A stretch of DNA of 64,000 bases from Bacteroidales bacterium (GTDB lineage Bacteria > Bacteroidota > Bacteroidia > Bacteroidales > UBA1715): positions 123,601-187,600 of the forward strand of contig JADKDL010000008.1 of assembly GCA_016714605.1 (NCBI GenBank), given 5' to 3'. The notes beneath the pieces were generated by a model. That model was not told where the DNA came from and did no database searches. It saw nothing but the letters and a program-made list of their open reading frames with translations. Each line of letters opens with the position of its first letter. The stretch's first letter is position 1. The position numbers and the translations under genes were made by a program. Below are positions 39,486-50,048 of this stretch, piece after piece.

Positions 39486-40914
39486 ATGGATTTGAATATT
39501 ATAAAGGATACCATTGATAATTACGAAAATAAGGTGCTTTTAGGTAATGAGGTACAACTCCTTAATTGTCCTTATTTGACAGACGAACAACTTATTTATT
39601 TACAAGAAAATATTTCTGAAAAAGATTTTTTTCATTTTGATTTACTTAAAAAGCATATTTTTATTTTCAAGATTTCTGAAAATAAGCCTAAATGGCGAAT
39701 TTTAGATAATTTGAGAAAAGCCGGATGTACTTTAAAATCTAAATTAGTTTCACATAAAATTGAAACAATTGGTTTAAATGCTTTACAGACTGAAAATGAT
39801 GAAGTTGTATCATTTCTGGAAGGGTTCCTTCTTTCTTTATATGATTTCAATAAATATAAGAAAGAAAAAAAAGAAATCAGGCTTTCCAAATTTGCTATTG
39901 ATGCAAATAATTTGTCTGATGAAATGATTCAAGAGCTCAAAAATATTGTTTATGCTGTTGGAATTGTTAAAGACATGGTTAATGAACCTGCTAATGCTCT
40001 CAATGCACTTCAATTGGCCACTGTAGCTCAAAAAGAAGGTTTGGCTGCTGGAATAAATGTCTCAGTTAAAGGAAAAGATTGGATTGTAAATCAGGGAATG
40101 GGTGGTTTGTTGGCTGTAAATAAGGGAAGTGTTGATCAGCCTACCTTTACTACAATGGAATATAAACCGGAAGATGCAAAAAATACAAAACCAATTGTTT
40201 TTGTAGGAAAAGGAATAGTTTACGATACGGGAGGTTTGAGTTTGAAAACTTCGCAGTATATGGAAACTATGAAGGCAGATATGGGCGGTGCTGCTGCGGT
40301 AATAGGAGTAATGATAGCTGCTGCGCGGAATAAAATACCATTGTGGATTAAAGCATATATTCCTGCTACCGACAATAGACCGGGACTAAACGCCTATGCC
40401 ACCTGGCGATGTGGTTACTATGCACAATGGATTGACTGTTGAAGTTCTAAATACTGATGCTGAAGGTAGAATGATTTTGGCCGATGCTTTAAGTTTTGCC
40501 AAAGCTGACAACCCGCTGGTGGTTGTTGATGTTGCTACTCTTACCGGAGCTGCACAGGCTGCTGTTGGCGAACATGCTGTAGTTACGATGGGGACTGCTG
40601 CCGATGAAATTTTTTCGGAGCTGGAAAAAGCTGGATATCTTGCATGCGAACGAGTTGTGCGTTTCCCTTTTTGGGACGAGTATGATGAGTTGATAAAATC
40701 TCCAATTGCAGATTTAAAGAATGTAGGCGGTCCGGTGGCAGGAGCTATTACTGCTGGTAAATTCTTAGAACATTTTGTCGATTATCCCTGGATTCATCTA
40801 GATATTTCGGGTTCTGCATTTATCACAACGCAAGGCAATTACAGAGGGATAGGAGCAACCGGTTTTGGTGTGAGATTATTACATACTTTCCTGAAACAAA
40901 CTTCATTGTTTTAG
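39486..40914 (+). CDS. pepA: Leucyl aminopeptidase, M17 family (one frameshift)
   Basis: A cytoplasmic dimetal aminopeptidase. The first frame covers the N-terminal domain and the start of the catalytic domain: VNEPANALNALQLA, VGKGIVYDTGGLSLKTSQYM, MKADMGGAAAVIG. It loses frame near 40398-40402. The second frame resumes PGDVVTMHNGLTVEVLNTDAEGR, where NTDAEGR is the family signature with metal-binding Asp and Glu, and ends near TQGNYRGIGATGFGVR. The join NAYA-PGDVV fits if one base is removed. Total about 475 residues, normal. mqnC is divergent on the other side. Confidence 0.93.
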
Positions 40915-40984
40915 CTGATTATAATTGAATTAACGTTATATTTTATGTTTTTTAAAAATATTAATTGTACTTGTTTTGATTTTC

Positions 40985-41016
40985 TTGAAATTCAAAATAG
41001 AATTTTGCTAACTTTG
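40985..41016 (+). promoter_or_regulatory. Promoter TTG-N21-TAACTTTG for pdxA
   Basis: TTG (40985-40987) and TAACTTTG (41009-41016), spaced 21 bases, lie about 20 bases before the pdxA start and fit the Bacteroidota pattern closely. Confidence 0.6.
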
Positions 41017-41036
41017 CTTTCTGTTTAAAAAATATC

Positions 41037-42083
41037 ATGAGTAAGAATATTAGGATTGGAATAACACAAGGAGATATAAATGGCATTGGTTATGAAGTGA
41101 TTTTGAAAGTTTTAGCAGATTCTAGGGTGTTTGATGATAGAACGTTTATTATATATGGCTCGTCAAAAGTAGCTGCTTTCCACAAGAAAACTTTAAATAT
41201 TGAAACTGCTAATTTAAACTTAGTGAAATCTGCAAGAGAGGCACAAAGTAAAAAGGCAAACATTATAAATTGTGTAGATAATAATATTAGGGTAGAAATT
41301 GGATTGTCTACTTCTGCTGCCGGACAAGCTTCTATAGCTGCTCTAAATTGCGCTGTTTCCGATTTGAAAGATAATCTTATAGATGTAATAGTTACAGCAC
41401 CTATAAATAAGAAAAACATCAACGACGAAGGTTTTAACTTTCCTGGTCATACAGAATTTTTTGCCAGTCAGTTTAATGCTAAAGACCATTTAATGCTGCT
41501 CGTTTCTGATACAATAAGAGCTGGTGTTGTAACCGGGCATGTGCCTATTTCTGAGGTTCCCGGATTGCTTACATCAAAACTTATTGAAGATAAAATAATG
41601 ATTCTCAATAGTACTTTAATTCAGGATTTTGGAATCAGAAAGCCTAGAATAGCTGTTCTTGGGCTTAATCCGCATGCTGGCGACCAAGGATTGTTAGGCA
41701 AAGAAGAGATTGATGTCATAAAACCGGCAATAGATGCAGTTAAAAATAAAAATATTTTTGCTTTTGGACCGTTCCCTGCCGATGGATTTTTGGGTTCGCT
41801 TGAATATCTCAAATACGATGCAGTACTTGGTATGTATCATGATCAGTTGCTTATTCCTTTTAAAGTTTTAGCTTTTGATGATGGTGTAAATTATACCGCC
41901 GGACTTTCAATCATCAGAACATCGCCCGATCATGGAACCGGTTTCGAAATAGCAGGACAAAATAAAGCATCAGAAAATTCTATGAGAGCTGCAATTGATC
42001 TGGCTGAAGATATCTTTTATAACAGAAAAAATATTTCTGAATTAAAAGCAAATCAGCTCAAACCTCAGAAAATAGAAGAGTAG
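41037..42083 (+). CDS. pdxA: 4-hydroxythreonine-4-phosphate dehydrogenase
   Basis: Oxidises 4-phosphohydroxy-L-threonine in the DXP-dependent route to pyridoxal 5'-phosphate. 348 residues. GITQGDINGIGYEVILK opens the fold. FPGHTEFFASQF, the metal-binding NPHAGDQGLLGKEE, FGPFPADGFLGS, LGMYHDQLLIPFKVLAFDDGVNYTAG and IRTSPDHGTGFEIAG are all family motifs, with the zinc-binding histidines present. The stop of pdxA is followed at once by the ruvA start, so pdxA, ruvA and sprA are probably one transcript from the promoter at 40985. Confidence 0.95.
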   Translation: MSKNIRIGITQGDINGIGYEVILKVLADSRVFDDRTFIIYGSSKVAAFHKKTLNIETANLNLVKSAREAQSKKANIINCVDNNIRVEIGLSTSAAGQASIAALNCAVSDLKDNLIDVIVTAPINKKNINDEGFNFPGHTEFFASQFNAKDHLMLLVSDTIRAGVVTGHVPISEVPGLLTSKLIEDKIMILNSTLIQDFGIRKPRIAVLGLNPHAGDQGLLGKEEIDVIKPAIDAVKNKNIFAFGPFPADGFLGSLEYLKYDAVLGMYHDQLLIPFKVLAFDDGVNYTAGLSIIRTSPDHGTGFEIAGQNKASENSMRAAIDLAEDIFYNRKNISELKANQLKPQKIEE

Positions 42084-42084
42084 T

Positions 42085-42665
42085 ATGCTAGAATATATCT
42101 CAGGAACTGTAGTAAAATTGTCGCCTACCTATGCAGTTATTGATAATGCAGGTATTGGTTATTTAATACATATTTCATTAGCAACATGCGGATTATTGGA
42201 AAAAGATAAACCAGCACTACTTTATATTTACGAAGTTATCAGGAAGATACCCATGAGTTGTTCGGTTTTTTCGATGAAAAAGAAAGATCCGTTTTCCTGC
42301 TACTTATTTCAGTTTCCGGTGTTGGTTCCAATACAGCTAGGGTCATGTTATCTACCCTTTCTGCAGCAGAAATAGAAAAGGCAATTTTGTTGAGCGATGT
42401 AAATGTGCTTAAAAGCATAAAAGGTATTGGGCTGAAAACTGCTCAGCGAATAATTGTTGATTTAAAAGATAAGGTTGGCAAATCTACAGATGAAAATGAT
42501 TTATTTGCCGATAAATACAATACTTCTAAAGAAGAAGCGTTATCAGCTCTAGTAATGCTTGGTTTTACCAAGAGCAATGTTGAAAAAGTACTCGACAAAC
42601 TTGTTGTTGAATTTCAACAAGCTAGCGTTGAGGTATTGGTAAAAGAGTCGTTAAAAAGATTATAA
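42085..42665 (+). CDS. ruvA: Holliday junction branch migration protein RuvA (one frameshift)
   Basis: RuvA holds Holliday junctions for the RuvB motor. The OB-fold N-terminus MLEYISGTVVKLSPTYAVID is clear, with IGYLIHIS. Frame is lost at 42242-42243, where GG should be GGG; with the base restored the join is YEVIREDTHELFGFFDEKER, exactly as in the family. The second frame carries both helix-hairpin-helix motifs (VSGVGSNTARVMLSTLS, IKGIGLKTAQRIIVDLKDK) and the C-terminal RuvB-contact domain to 42665. About 194 residues joined. A sequence error is likely. Confidence 0.93.
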
Positions 42666-42682
42666 TTAAGAATTTATAAAGC

Positions 42683-45600
42683 GTGTTGAGAAAATTTTTT
42701 CTAGGGTTTGCAATACTGTCATTGGTTGGAATTATTATTCCTTCTTTCGCAATTTATCTTAATTTAGATATTGAAAGTTTCCTTAGACAGAGTGAAGTAA
42801 ATGAAGTTGATGAAGTTACGGATACTGTAAAAGCAGAATCCGGAGGAGAGCCTGTTCAATTGCCTTATCCAATTGAATCTAAGCCCGAGTATCCTGATAA
42901 TTACACCCAACCTAAATCAGGAATTCGATTAAGTGAGCCTCCCAATCTATCTACAAAGTTTGAGTTCAATCCTGAAACCAACGAATATACTGCTACCGAA
43001 AGAATTGGTGCATTTGAGATGAATACTCCTTATACTATGACAAGTGAGGAGTATCATGCGTATATTAAAGAAAAAAATAAAAGTGATTATTGGAGGTTGC
43101 GTTCAAAAGGTCAACGTTCTGGTGACAATTCAGCATATCAGCCGGAATTAAATCTGCAAAAAGATATAATGGACAAACTCTTAGGTAACAGTCCGGTAGA
43201 AATAATACCTCAAGGTGCCATAGATTTGACTTTTGGTTATAAAATAAACAATAATAATAATCCGGCACTTACCAAAAAAGAACAGCGTACCTCTAATTTC
43301 GATATTGACAGCAAGATTCAATTGAGTGTAACCGGAAAAGTTGGTGATAAAGTTTCACTAACCCTAAAATATGATAATGAAGCTCAGTTCGAATTTGATA
43401 ATAAAATGAAGCTTGAATACACTGGCGAGGAAGATGATATTATTCAAAAATTCGAAGCCGGTAATGTTTCCTTCCCGCTTTCTACCTCACTCATAACCGG
43501 AAGTCAAAGTTTATTTGGTTTTAAGACCGATTTACAATTTGGTAAATTGAAGTTTTCCGGAGTTTTTTCACGTCAGCAAGGTGAGTCTAGTGTAATTCAA
43601 GTAGATGGTGGCGCTCAGGTAAAAGAATTTGAAGTTCGCTGCGACGAATATGATAAAAATAGACACTTTTTTCTAGATATGTATTTTCGTCAAGAGTACG
43701 AAAACGGTTTTAGAAACATGCCTTTGATAGATAATGGTATAGAAATTATTGATGTTCAAGTTTGGATTTCTTCTGCTGCTAATTATAGTATTAATAAAGA
43801 AGATAGAGACATTGTTGCCATTGCTCAGTTAGGTGAGATTGACACTACAATAAATGGTCAACGTAAATATGCTTTACCAAGAAATAGCTCTGCTATAGTA
43901 GACAAAATAGCCAAACAAACAAGTATTAGATCTGGTACTATTGATAATTTGTATTTCGAAACAGTTTCCTCTGCTATTTTGCTTTCTCCAAATGAATATA
44001 CTGTTAACACAAAGCTCGGTTATATTTCATTGAGATCTGCTCTTAAAGAAAAAAGAGTCTTAGCTGTTTCTTATAAGTATATGTACAAAGGTAAGCAGTA
44101 TAGTGTTGGTTATTCATCGGAAGAGACCGAAGGAAAAATAATCATGAAATTATTGAGCCCCTATGATTTAGATTCGGGAGTAAATTGGGATTTAATGATG
44201 AAAAACGTATATTCTCTTAGAGGTTACCAATTGAGTCAGGAAGATTTTGATTTGGGAATATATTACGAAGATGATAAAACTGGTACTGCATTACCATATC
44301 TACCCGAAGGTGTGATAAAAGGAGTTAATTTCTTGCAAGTACTTAAATGTGACAGAACTACTTCAGATTTGCAACCTTATGCCGATGGATTTTACGATTT
44401 TGTAGAAGGCTTTACTATTAATGCTTCTCGTGGTATTGTATTTCTTCCTGTATTAGAGCCATTTGGTAGCAGTCTTAGAGAAGCCATTGGCGATGATGTA
44501 ACTGCAGATAAATATGTTTATGAAGAATTATATGATTCTTCGTTGAGTAAGGCTCAGCAGGTGGTTGAAAAAAATAAGTTTGTTTTAAAAGGCACTTATA
44601 AGTCATCATCAAGTTCTAGAATACGCCTTAATTCCAGTCAAGTAACGCCTGGTAGTGTTGTTGTTACTTGTGGAGGAGTTACTTTGATTGAAGATGAAGA
44701 TTACATTGTCGATTATGCAATGGGAGAACTTGAAATAACGAATGCATCATATACAGAATCTGGAAATCCTATTCAGGTAAAATCAGAAAGCAATCCGCTT
44801 TTTAGTATCAGATCTAAAACCCTATACGGTGGTCGCTTCGATTATAGAGTAAACCAAAACACCAATCTCGGTTTTACCGTACTTCACCTTTCTGAAGTTC
44901 CTGTAGCTCATAAAGTTGGGTTTGATGATTTTCCTGTTAAAAACACAATTTGGGGTATAGATGGAACATACTCGACGAAACTTCCTTTTCTAACTAAATT
45001 TGTCGACCGTTTGCCTTTGATTGAAACCAAAGAAGAGTCAAATATTAAATTAGCCGGTGAATTTGCTCAGTTGGTTCCTGGTGTGTCCGATAAAATTTCT
45101 GATGCCATAGAAATAGATTATTTTGATAATACCGAGCGACCTACAAGTTTGAAAGAACCCCGTGCGTGGTCTATTGCATCTATACCGCAAGGGCAACGAA
45201 TGTTTCCTGAGGGGCAACTCAACAATAGTTTAACTATAGGAAACAATAGAGCACTTATTTCTTGGTATGATATTAATAATACCTTCTATCGTTCCAATTC
45301 ATCAGTAAGCGATGATATTATTTCTGACCCCTTTTCGCGTCCTGTTCATAAAGAAGATTTATTTCCAGAGAACGATGAAGATAATCCGCTTAACCAGTCT
45401 ATGTCTTTACTGGATATTGCCTATTATCCGAAAGAAAGAGGTCCGTATAATTTCGATGTTAGAGGAGTTTCTGGTTATTCAGCTGGTATTGATCCTTCAA
45501 CTGGAGCATTAAGAAGTCCCCGAACTCGTTGGGCTGGAATAATGAGAACCCTATCCTCAGCCGATTTTGAAAAAGATGGTGTAGAGTATATAGAATTTTG

Positions 45601-48600
45601 GTTGATGGATCCTTTTGTAAAAGATGCAAATGGTACTCATACCGGTGGAGATTTATATATAAATTTAGGAAAAATTTCAGAAGATGTTGTAAAAGATGAT
45701 GTTCTCTTTGATGAATCAAATATGAAGGCTGACCCTCAAACATGGAAAACTTCTATTTGGGGGCGTGTGCCTCTGCACGATGATAAATTAACCGGTTTCA
45801 ATACAAATGAAAATAGACTCGTTCAAGATGTTGGTTTTGATGGTATGTCTAGTGTCGCTGAAGCCAATTATCATAGAAGTTTCTTGAATGAGATTAATGC
45901 CTTTGTTTCTAATATTACGGAGAAACAAAAAATTGCAGGTGACCCCTCTTCCGACGATTTTTCTTCTTATAATGATGATAGAGGTTATGAGGGTGGTGAT
46001 TTGGTTTGGCGTTATAAATATTATTGGGGCTTAGAAGGAAATAGCTCAAGTGAATTATCAGAAGGTGCAGGACAAATATATCCAAATACTGAGGATCTTA
46101 ATAAAGACAATAACATACAGACCCAAGAAGCTTATCACCAATACAAAATAAGTCTAAGACCCCAAGATTTAGTTGTGGGCGAAAACTTTATTGTAGATAT
46201 GCGTACTGAAAATGTGAAAAAACTTGCTAACGGAGACCCTGCTTCCACAGAATGGTATCAATTTAAAATCCCTGTTCGCACCAATAATAGAGAAGTTATA
46301 AATGGAATTTCCGGGTTTTCTGAAATTGAATTTATAAGAATGTTTCTGCATAATTTCGAAGATTCTGTCGTATTGAGGTTTGCTGAGTTCAATATAGTCA
46401 AAAGTGATTGGCGGAAGTATACAAAACCTATATATGAGGAGGGTGACTATGATTTGTTCAATGATTCTGAATTCGAGATGTCTTCCGTAAATATTGAAGA
46501 AAATAGCAATAGAATTCCAGTAAACTATGTTTTGCCTCCCGGAGTTAATAGAGTAGTAGACCCTATGAACACTTCCTATAGTATGTTGAATGAAACTGCA
46601 CTTCAAGTAAAAATTGAAGATCTTGAAGATGGAAACGCTCAAGCAGTTTTCAAAACGGTAAATAAAGATTTACGACAATTTGGTCGATTGGAAATGTTTT
46701 GTCATGCAGAAGCTCTTATAAATCAAGAAAACCTCTTGGAAGATGGCGATTTGAAGGCTTTTATACGAATAGGTTCAGATTATTCTGAAAATTATTATGA
46801 ATATGAAATCCCTTTAGAATTAACACCTCATAATAATTATGACGCTGCTAGTTCATTAGATCGTCTGGCAGTATGGCCTTTAGGGAATAATTTTGATATT
46901 AATTTAGACGATTTTGTTGAGTTAAAAAAAGAAAGAAATGAGGTGCTACGCAATGGTGTTTATAGAGATTTAGAAGCTACCGATAGATATACCATTTCTG
47001 ACAAAAGTAATATTAATAAGAAACTTACTATTAAGGGTTATCCTAATTTAGGTAATGTTAAAGTAATAATGCTTGGAGTGAAAAATCCAAAACGTTCTAC
47101 GGTAAATAATAACGACGATGGAATAGATAAATCTGGAATAGTTTGGTTTAATGAATTACGACTTTCTGAAATGAACAATAAAGGTGGGTGGGCTGCTTTA
47201 GCATCGGCTAAGGTAAATTTTGCCGATTTCGCTGTTGTTTCACTTTCGGGTAAAACTTCAAAACCTGGGTTCGGAAGTATCGATCAACAAAGTTTTGCAA
47301 GAAGTCAAGATGATATAATTCAGTACGATTTTGCTTCAGGTGTTTCGCTTCATAAATTGCTACCTGAACAACTAGGGCTTTCTATTCCGTTCTTTTTTGA
47401 TTTCTCTGAAATGTTTGTCACTCCATTATATGACCCTACAAATCCAGATATCTTATTGAAAGATTCTTATAATGAGTTTGATACCGAAAAAGAGCGTGAT
47501 AGTTTAAAAGAACTAACCCGTGAGTATGTGCAACGCAAAAGCTATAATTTCACAAACATTAAGATGCAGAGACCAAATTCAAAACCATCTTTTTATAATA
47601 TTTCAAACTTTTCTACAACGTATGCTTATACCCAATATTTAGCTTACGACATCAGAACAGCTAGAGATTATGAATATACGCATAAGTTTTTATTTGATTA
47701 TAGTTATTCGGGTAGACCCAAAAATTTTGAACCTTTTAAAAAAATGTCTGCTAAATATGTGACATTACTTAAAGATTTTAATTTTTATTTATTCCCATCT
47801 CAAATTTCCATTAAAAATAGTTGGGATAGAAAATATAGAGAAACACAGCGCCGTAATTTAAATAGTACAACCGATTTACCTATACTAGCAAGTAAAAATT
47901 TCAATTGGAGTAGAGATTATAATTTGGTATATAATCTATCAAAAAATCTAAAAATATCATATTCTGCACAGAATTTATCGCGTATAGATGAGCCGCAAGG
48001 AGTTGTTGACAAAGCTAATGATGTTATGTGGAAGGCCTACAAAACCGAAGTTTGGGATAATTTCAAGACTTTTGGAACAAATATGAGATTTAATCAGAAT
48101 GTGTCATTGTCGTACAAACTCCCTTTTGAAAAAATTAAAATCATAGATTGGATTAGCTCAGATTATAAATATTCAGGCACATATCAGTGGGAAAAAGGAC
48201 CGGAGCTAAGACCAGATGACATGGGAATGATAGAATTTGTTGGAAATAATATTAAAAATTCTAACACTCAATCTTTAGATAATACTCTAGCACTTACAAA
48301 ACTGTATAATAAATCTAAATATTTAAAATCGGTAAATCAAAAATTTGGTAAGGCTAAGAAAAAATCAGAAGTAAAAACTGAAACAGTTAATTTTAATAAA
48401 GATAAAATTGATTTAACAGCTAATAAACCATATCATGTTAATCATAAACTAAAGACAACTGATGTAAAAGTTACCTTTTTTGATGATAAGGGCAAAGTAG
48501 CTCAAGGTCAAACAGAAGTAATTTCTGATAATAAAATAATATTTACTCCCGAACAAGATTATAAAAATGCTAATGTTGCAATTCAAGGTAAAAGGGAGAA

Positions 48601-50026
48601 ATCTAATTCAGTGATGAAAGATGTTTTAGATGGAACAGTATATGTTCTTATGATGACTAAGTCTGTAACTGTAAACTGGAAAACATCAAGAGGTTCATTT
48701 ATACCTGGTTACACATATGAAACTGACAATTTTGGTCTCAATAAACCTTTCAGTTCGCCAACACCTCAGCCCGGTTTACCTTATGTTTTTGGTTGGGTTG
48801 ATAATGATTTAGAATCTCAATTAGAAACGAGCGATTGGATTATGTATAAGCCAGATTTAATTTCAGATATGTTTTCAAGGACTAATACAAATGATTTAAA
48901 TGTTTCAGCTACATTGCAGCCATTGCGTTCTATGAAAATTTCATTAAGTGCAAACCGTTCTTTTTCTGAGAATTATAATCAATATATGGTAGCAGAAACC
49001 GATGCCGAACGCGATATTAACAGGAAAAATGCTACTACCGGAGGAAGTTACTTAATATCTATAAACTCAATCAGCTCTGCTTTTGACCCTGAAGCCGCGT
49101 ATCAAAAGTTCAGAGATAACAGATTAATTATTGCTAATAGATTGGCAACAGAAAGATTAGGTGAGAATAATTATGAATTAGATCCTGAAACCGGTTTCCC
49201 AATTCTTTTTAAAGAAAACTCTCAAGATGTTCTTATTCCAGCTTTCCTTTCTGCATATACAGGTACTAATATTAATAATATAAAAACAGATGAGTTTTTT
49301 ATTCCACTATTTGCAGGGTTTAAAGAATTCTTAACTAAGTTGAATTGGAGGTTATCATATAATGGTCTTTCTAATCTAGCATTTATTAAAAAATTTGCTA
49401 CATCTGTGAATATTAATCATGGCTATAAATCAACTTATACTATAGGTAATTATGAGAATTTTAATTCAGCCAATATGTTAGATAATGGTCTTTATGTAGA
49501 TGTTGAGGATTATAATTTGTTCTATGCTCCTAAATACAATATTTCGAATGTATCAATATCCGAAGCTTTCAGTCCGCTTGTTGGGGTCGAAGTGAAATGG
49601 AAGGGCAACTTTACTTCTAAATTCGATATTACCAATAATAGAAATGTATCTCTTTCATTTGTGAATACTGAAATAACTGAAACTGGTGGAATGGGCGTAG
49701 TTGTTGGACTTGGTTATGTGTTTAAGGATTTTGTTATTAATATAAAAACGCAAGGATCAAAGAAAGAATATAAAAACGATTTGACAATCAGAGCCGATAT
49801 TTCATTGCGAGATAATTCAACGGTAAGAAGAATTATTGAAGACGATATTACACTAAATGTTTCAGGTGCAAAAGTTTGGGGTGTAAAAACATCTGCCGAT
49901 TATATGCTTACAGAACGATTTAAAGTTAAATTATTTTGCGACTACAATAATAATGTGCCCGTTATAGGATATTCTAGCAGTAATTGGTATTTTGGCATTA
50001 ATATCAGATTTTCGCTTACAGAATAG
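42683..50026 (+). CDS. sprA: SprA, giant outer-membrane translocon of the type IX secretion system
   Basis: SprA forms the very large beta-barrel pore through which type IX cargo leaves the cell; it is also needed for gliding where that exists. 2447 residues, normal for the family. A hydrophobic N-terminus (FFLGFAILSLVGIIIPSFA) is followed by a proline-rich stretch and repeated SprA-type segments. IELSVTGKVGDKVSLTLKYDNEAQ-like and PLSTSLITGSQSLFGFKTDLQFGKLK stretches near residues 210-290 are family blocks. PTSLKEPRAWSIASIPQGQRMFPEG and ending FGINIRFSLTE also fit. The start is GTG at 42683 followed by a TTG codon. It follows ruvA by 17 bases and reads intact with no frameshift. Confidence 0.95.
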   Translation: MLRKFFLGFAILSLVGIIIPSFAIYLNLDIESFLRQSEVNEVDEVTDTVKAESGGEPVQLPYPIESKPEYPDNYTQPKSGIRLSEPPNLSTKFEFNPETNEYTATERIGAFEMNTPYTMTSEEYHAYIKEKNKSDYWRLRSKGQRSGDNSAYQPELNLQKDIMDKLLGNSPVEIIPQGAIDLTFGYKINNNNNPALTKKEQRTSNFDIDSKIQLSVTGKVGDKVSLTLKYDNEAQFEFDNKMKLEYTGEEDDIIQKFEAGNVSFPLSTSLITGSQSLFGFKTDLQFGKLKFSGVFSRQQGESSVIQVDGGAQVKEFEVRCDEYDKNRHFFLDMYFRQEYENGFRNMPLIDNGIEIIDVQVWISSAANYSINKEDRDIVAIAQLGEIDTTINGQRKYALPRNSSAIVDKIAKQTSIRSGTIDNLYFETVSSAILLSPNEYTVNTKLGYISLRSALKEKRVLAVSYKYMYKGKQYSVGYSSEETEGKIIMKLLSPYDLDSGVNWDLMMKNVYSLRGYQLSQEDFDLGIYYEDDKTGTALPYLPEGVIKGVNFLQVLKCDRTTSDLQPYADGFYDFVEGFTINASRGIVFLPVLEPFGSSLREAIGDDVTADKYVYEELYDSSLSKAQQVVEKNKFVLKGTYKSSSSSRIRLNSSQVTPGSVVVTCGGVTLIEDEDYIVDYAMGELEITNASYTESGNPIQVKSESNPLFSIRSKTLYGGRFDYRVNQNTNLGFTVLHLSEVPVAHKVGFDDFPVKNTIWGIDGTYSTKLPFLTKFVDRLPLIETKEESNIKLAGEFAQLVPGVSDKISDAIEIDYFDNTERPTSLKEPRAWSIASIPQGQRMFPEGQLNNSLTIGNNRALISWYDINNTFYRSNSSVSDDIISDPFSRPVHKEDLFPENDEDNPLNQSMSLLDIAYYPKERGPYNFDVRGVSGYSAGIDPSTGALRSPRTRWAGIMRTLSSADFEKDGVEYIEFWLMDPFVKDANGTHTGGDLYINLGKISEDVVKDDVLFDESNMKADPQTWKTSIWGRVPLHDDKLTGFNTNENRLVQDVGFDGMSSVAEANYHRSFLNEINAFVSNITEKQKIAGDPSSDDFSSYNDDRGYEGGDLVWRYKYYWGLEGNSSSELSEGAGQIYPNTEDLNKDNNIQTQEAYHQYKISLRPQDLVVGENFIVDMRTENVKKLANGDPASTEWYQFKIPVRTNNREVINGISGFSEIEFIRMFLHNFEDSVVLRFAEFNIVKSDWRKYTKPIYEEGDYDLFNDSEFEMSSVNIEENSNRIPVNYVLPPGVNRVVDPMNTSYSMLNETALQVKIEDLEDGNAQAVFKTVNKDLRQFGRLEMFCHAEALINQENLLEDGDLKAFIRIGSDYSENYYEYEIPLELTPHNNYDAASSLDRLAVWPLGNNFDINLDDFVELKKERNEVLRNGVYRDLEATDRYTISDKSNINKKLTIKGYPNLGNVKVIMLGVKNPKRSTVNNNDDGIDKSGIVWFNELRLSEMNNKGGWAALASAKVNFADFAVVSLSGKTSKPGFGSIDQQSFARSQDDIIQYDFASGVSLHKLLPEQLGLSIPFFFDFSEMFVTPLYDPTNPDILLKDSYNEFDTEKERDSLKELTREYVQRKSYNFTNIKMQRPNSKPSFYNISNFSTTYAYTQYLAYDIRTARDYEYTHKFLFDYSYSGRPKNFEPFKKMSAKYVTLLKDFNFYLFPSQISIKNSWDRKYRETQRRNLNSTTDLPILASKNFNWSRDYNLVYNLSKNLKISYSAQNLSRIDEPQGVVDKANDVMWKAYKTEVWDNFKTFGTNMRFNQNVSLSYKLPFEKIKIIDWISSDYKYSGTYQWEKGPELRPDDMGMIEFVGNNIKNSNTQSLDNTLALTKLYNKSKYLKSVNQKFGKAKKKSEVKTETVNFNKDKIDLTANKPYHVNHKLKTTDVKVTFFDDKGKVAQGQTEVISDNKIIFTPEQDYKNANVAIQGKREKSNSVMKDVLDGTVYVLMMTKSVTVNWKTSRGSFIPGYTYETDNFGLNKPFSSPTPQPGLPYVFGWVDNDLESQLETSDWIMYKPDLISDMFSRTNTNDLNVSATLQPLRSMKISLSANRSFSENYNQYMVAETDAERDINRKNATTGGSYLISINSISSAFDPEAAYQKFRDNRLIIANRLATERLGENNYELDPETGFPILFKENSQDVLIPAFLSAYTGTNINNIKTDEFFIPLFAGFKEFLTKLNWRLSYNGLSNLAFIKKFATSVNINHGYKSTYTIGNYENFNSANMLDNGLYVDVEDYNLFYAPKYNISNVSISEAFSPLVGVEVKWKGNFTSKFDITNNRNVSLSFVNTEITETGGMGVVVGLGYVFKDFVINIKTQGSKKEYKNDLTIRADISLRDNSTVRRIIEDDITLNVSGAKVWGVKTSADYMLTERFKVKLFCDYNNNVPVIGYSSSNWYFGINIRFSLTE

Positions 50027-50048
50027 TTTTTCTTAATCTTGTAAAAGC

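Noticed and set aside
42085..42665. Programmed ribosomal frameshift in ruvA, pepA or pheT
   Set aside because: No slippery heptamer with a downstream pseudoknot is evident, and these genes are not known to need frameshifting. Short-run indels explain them better.
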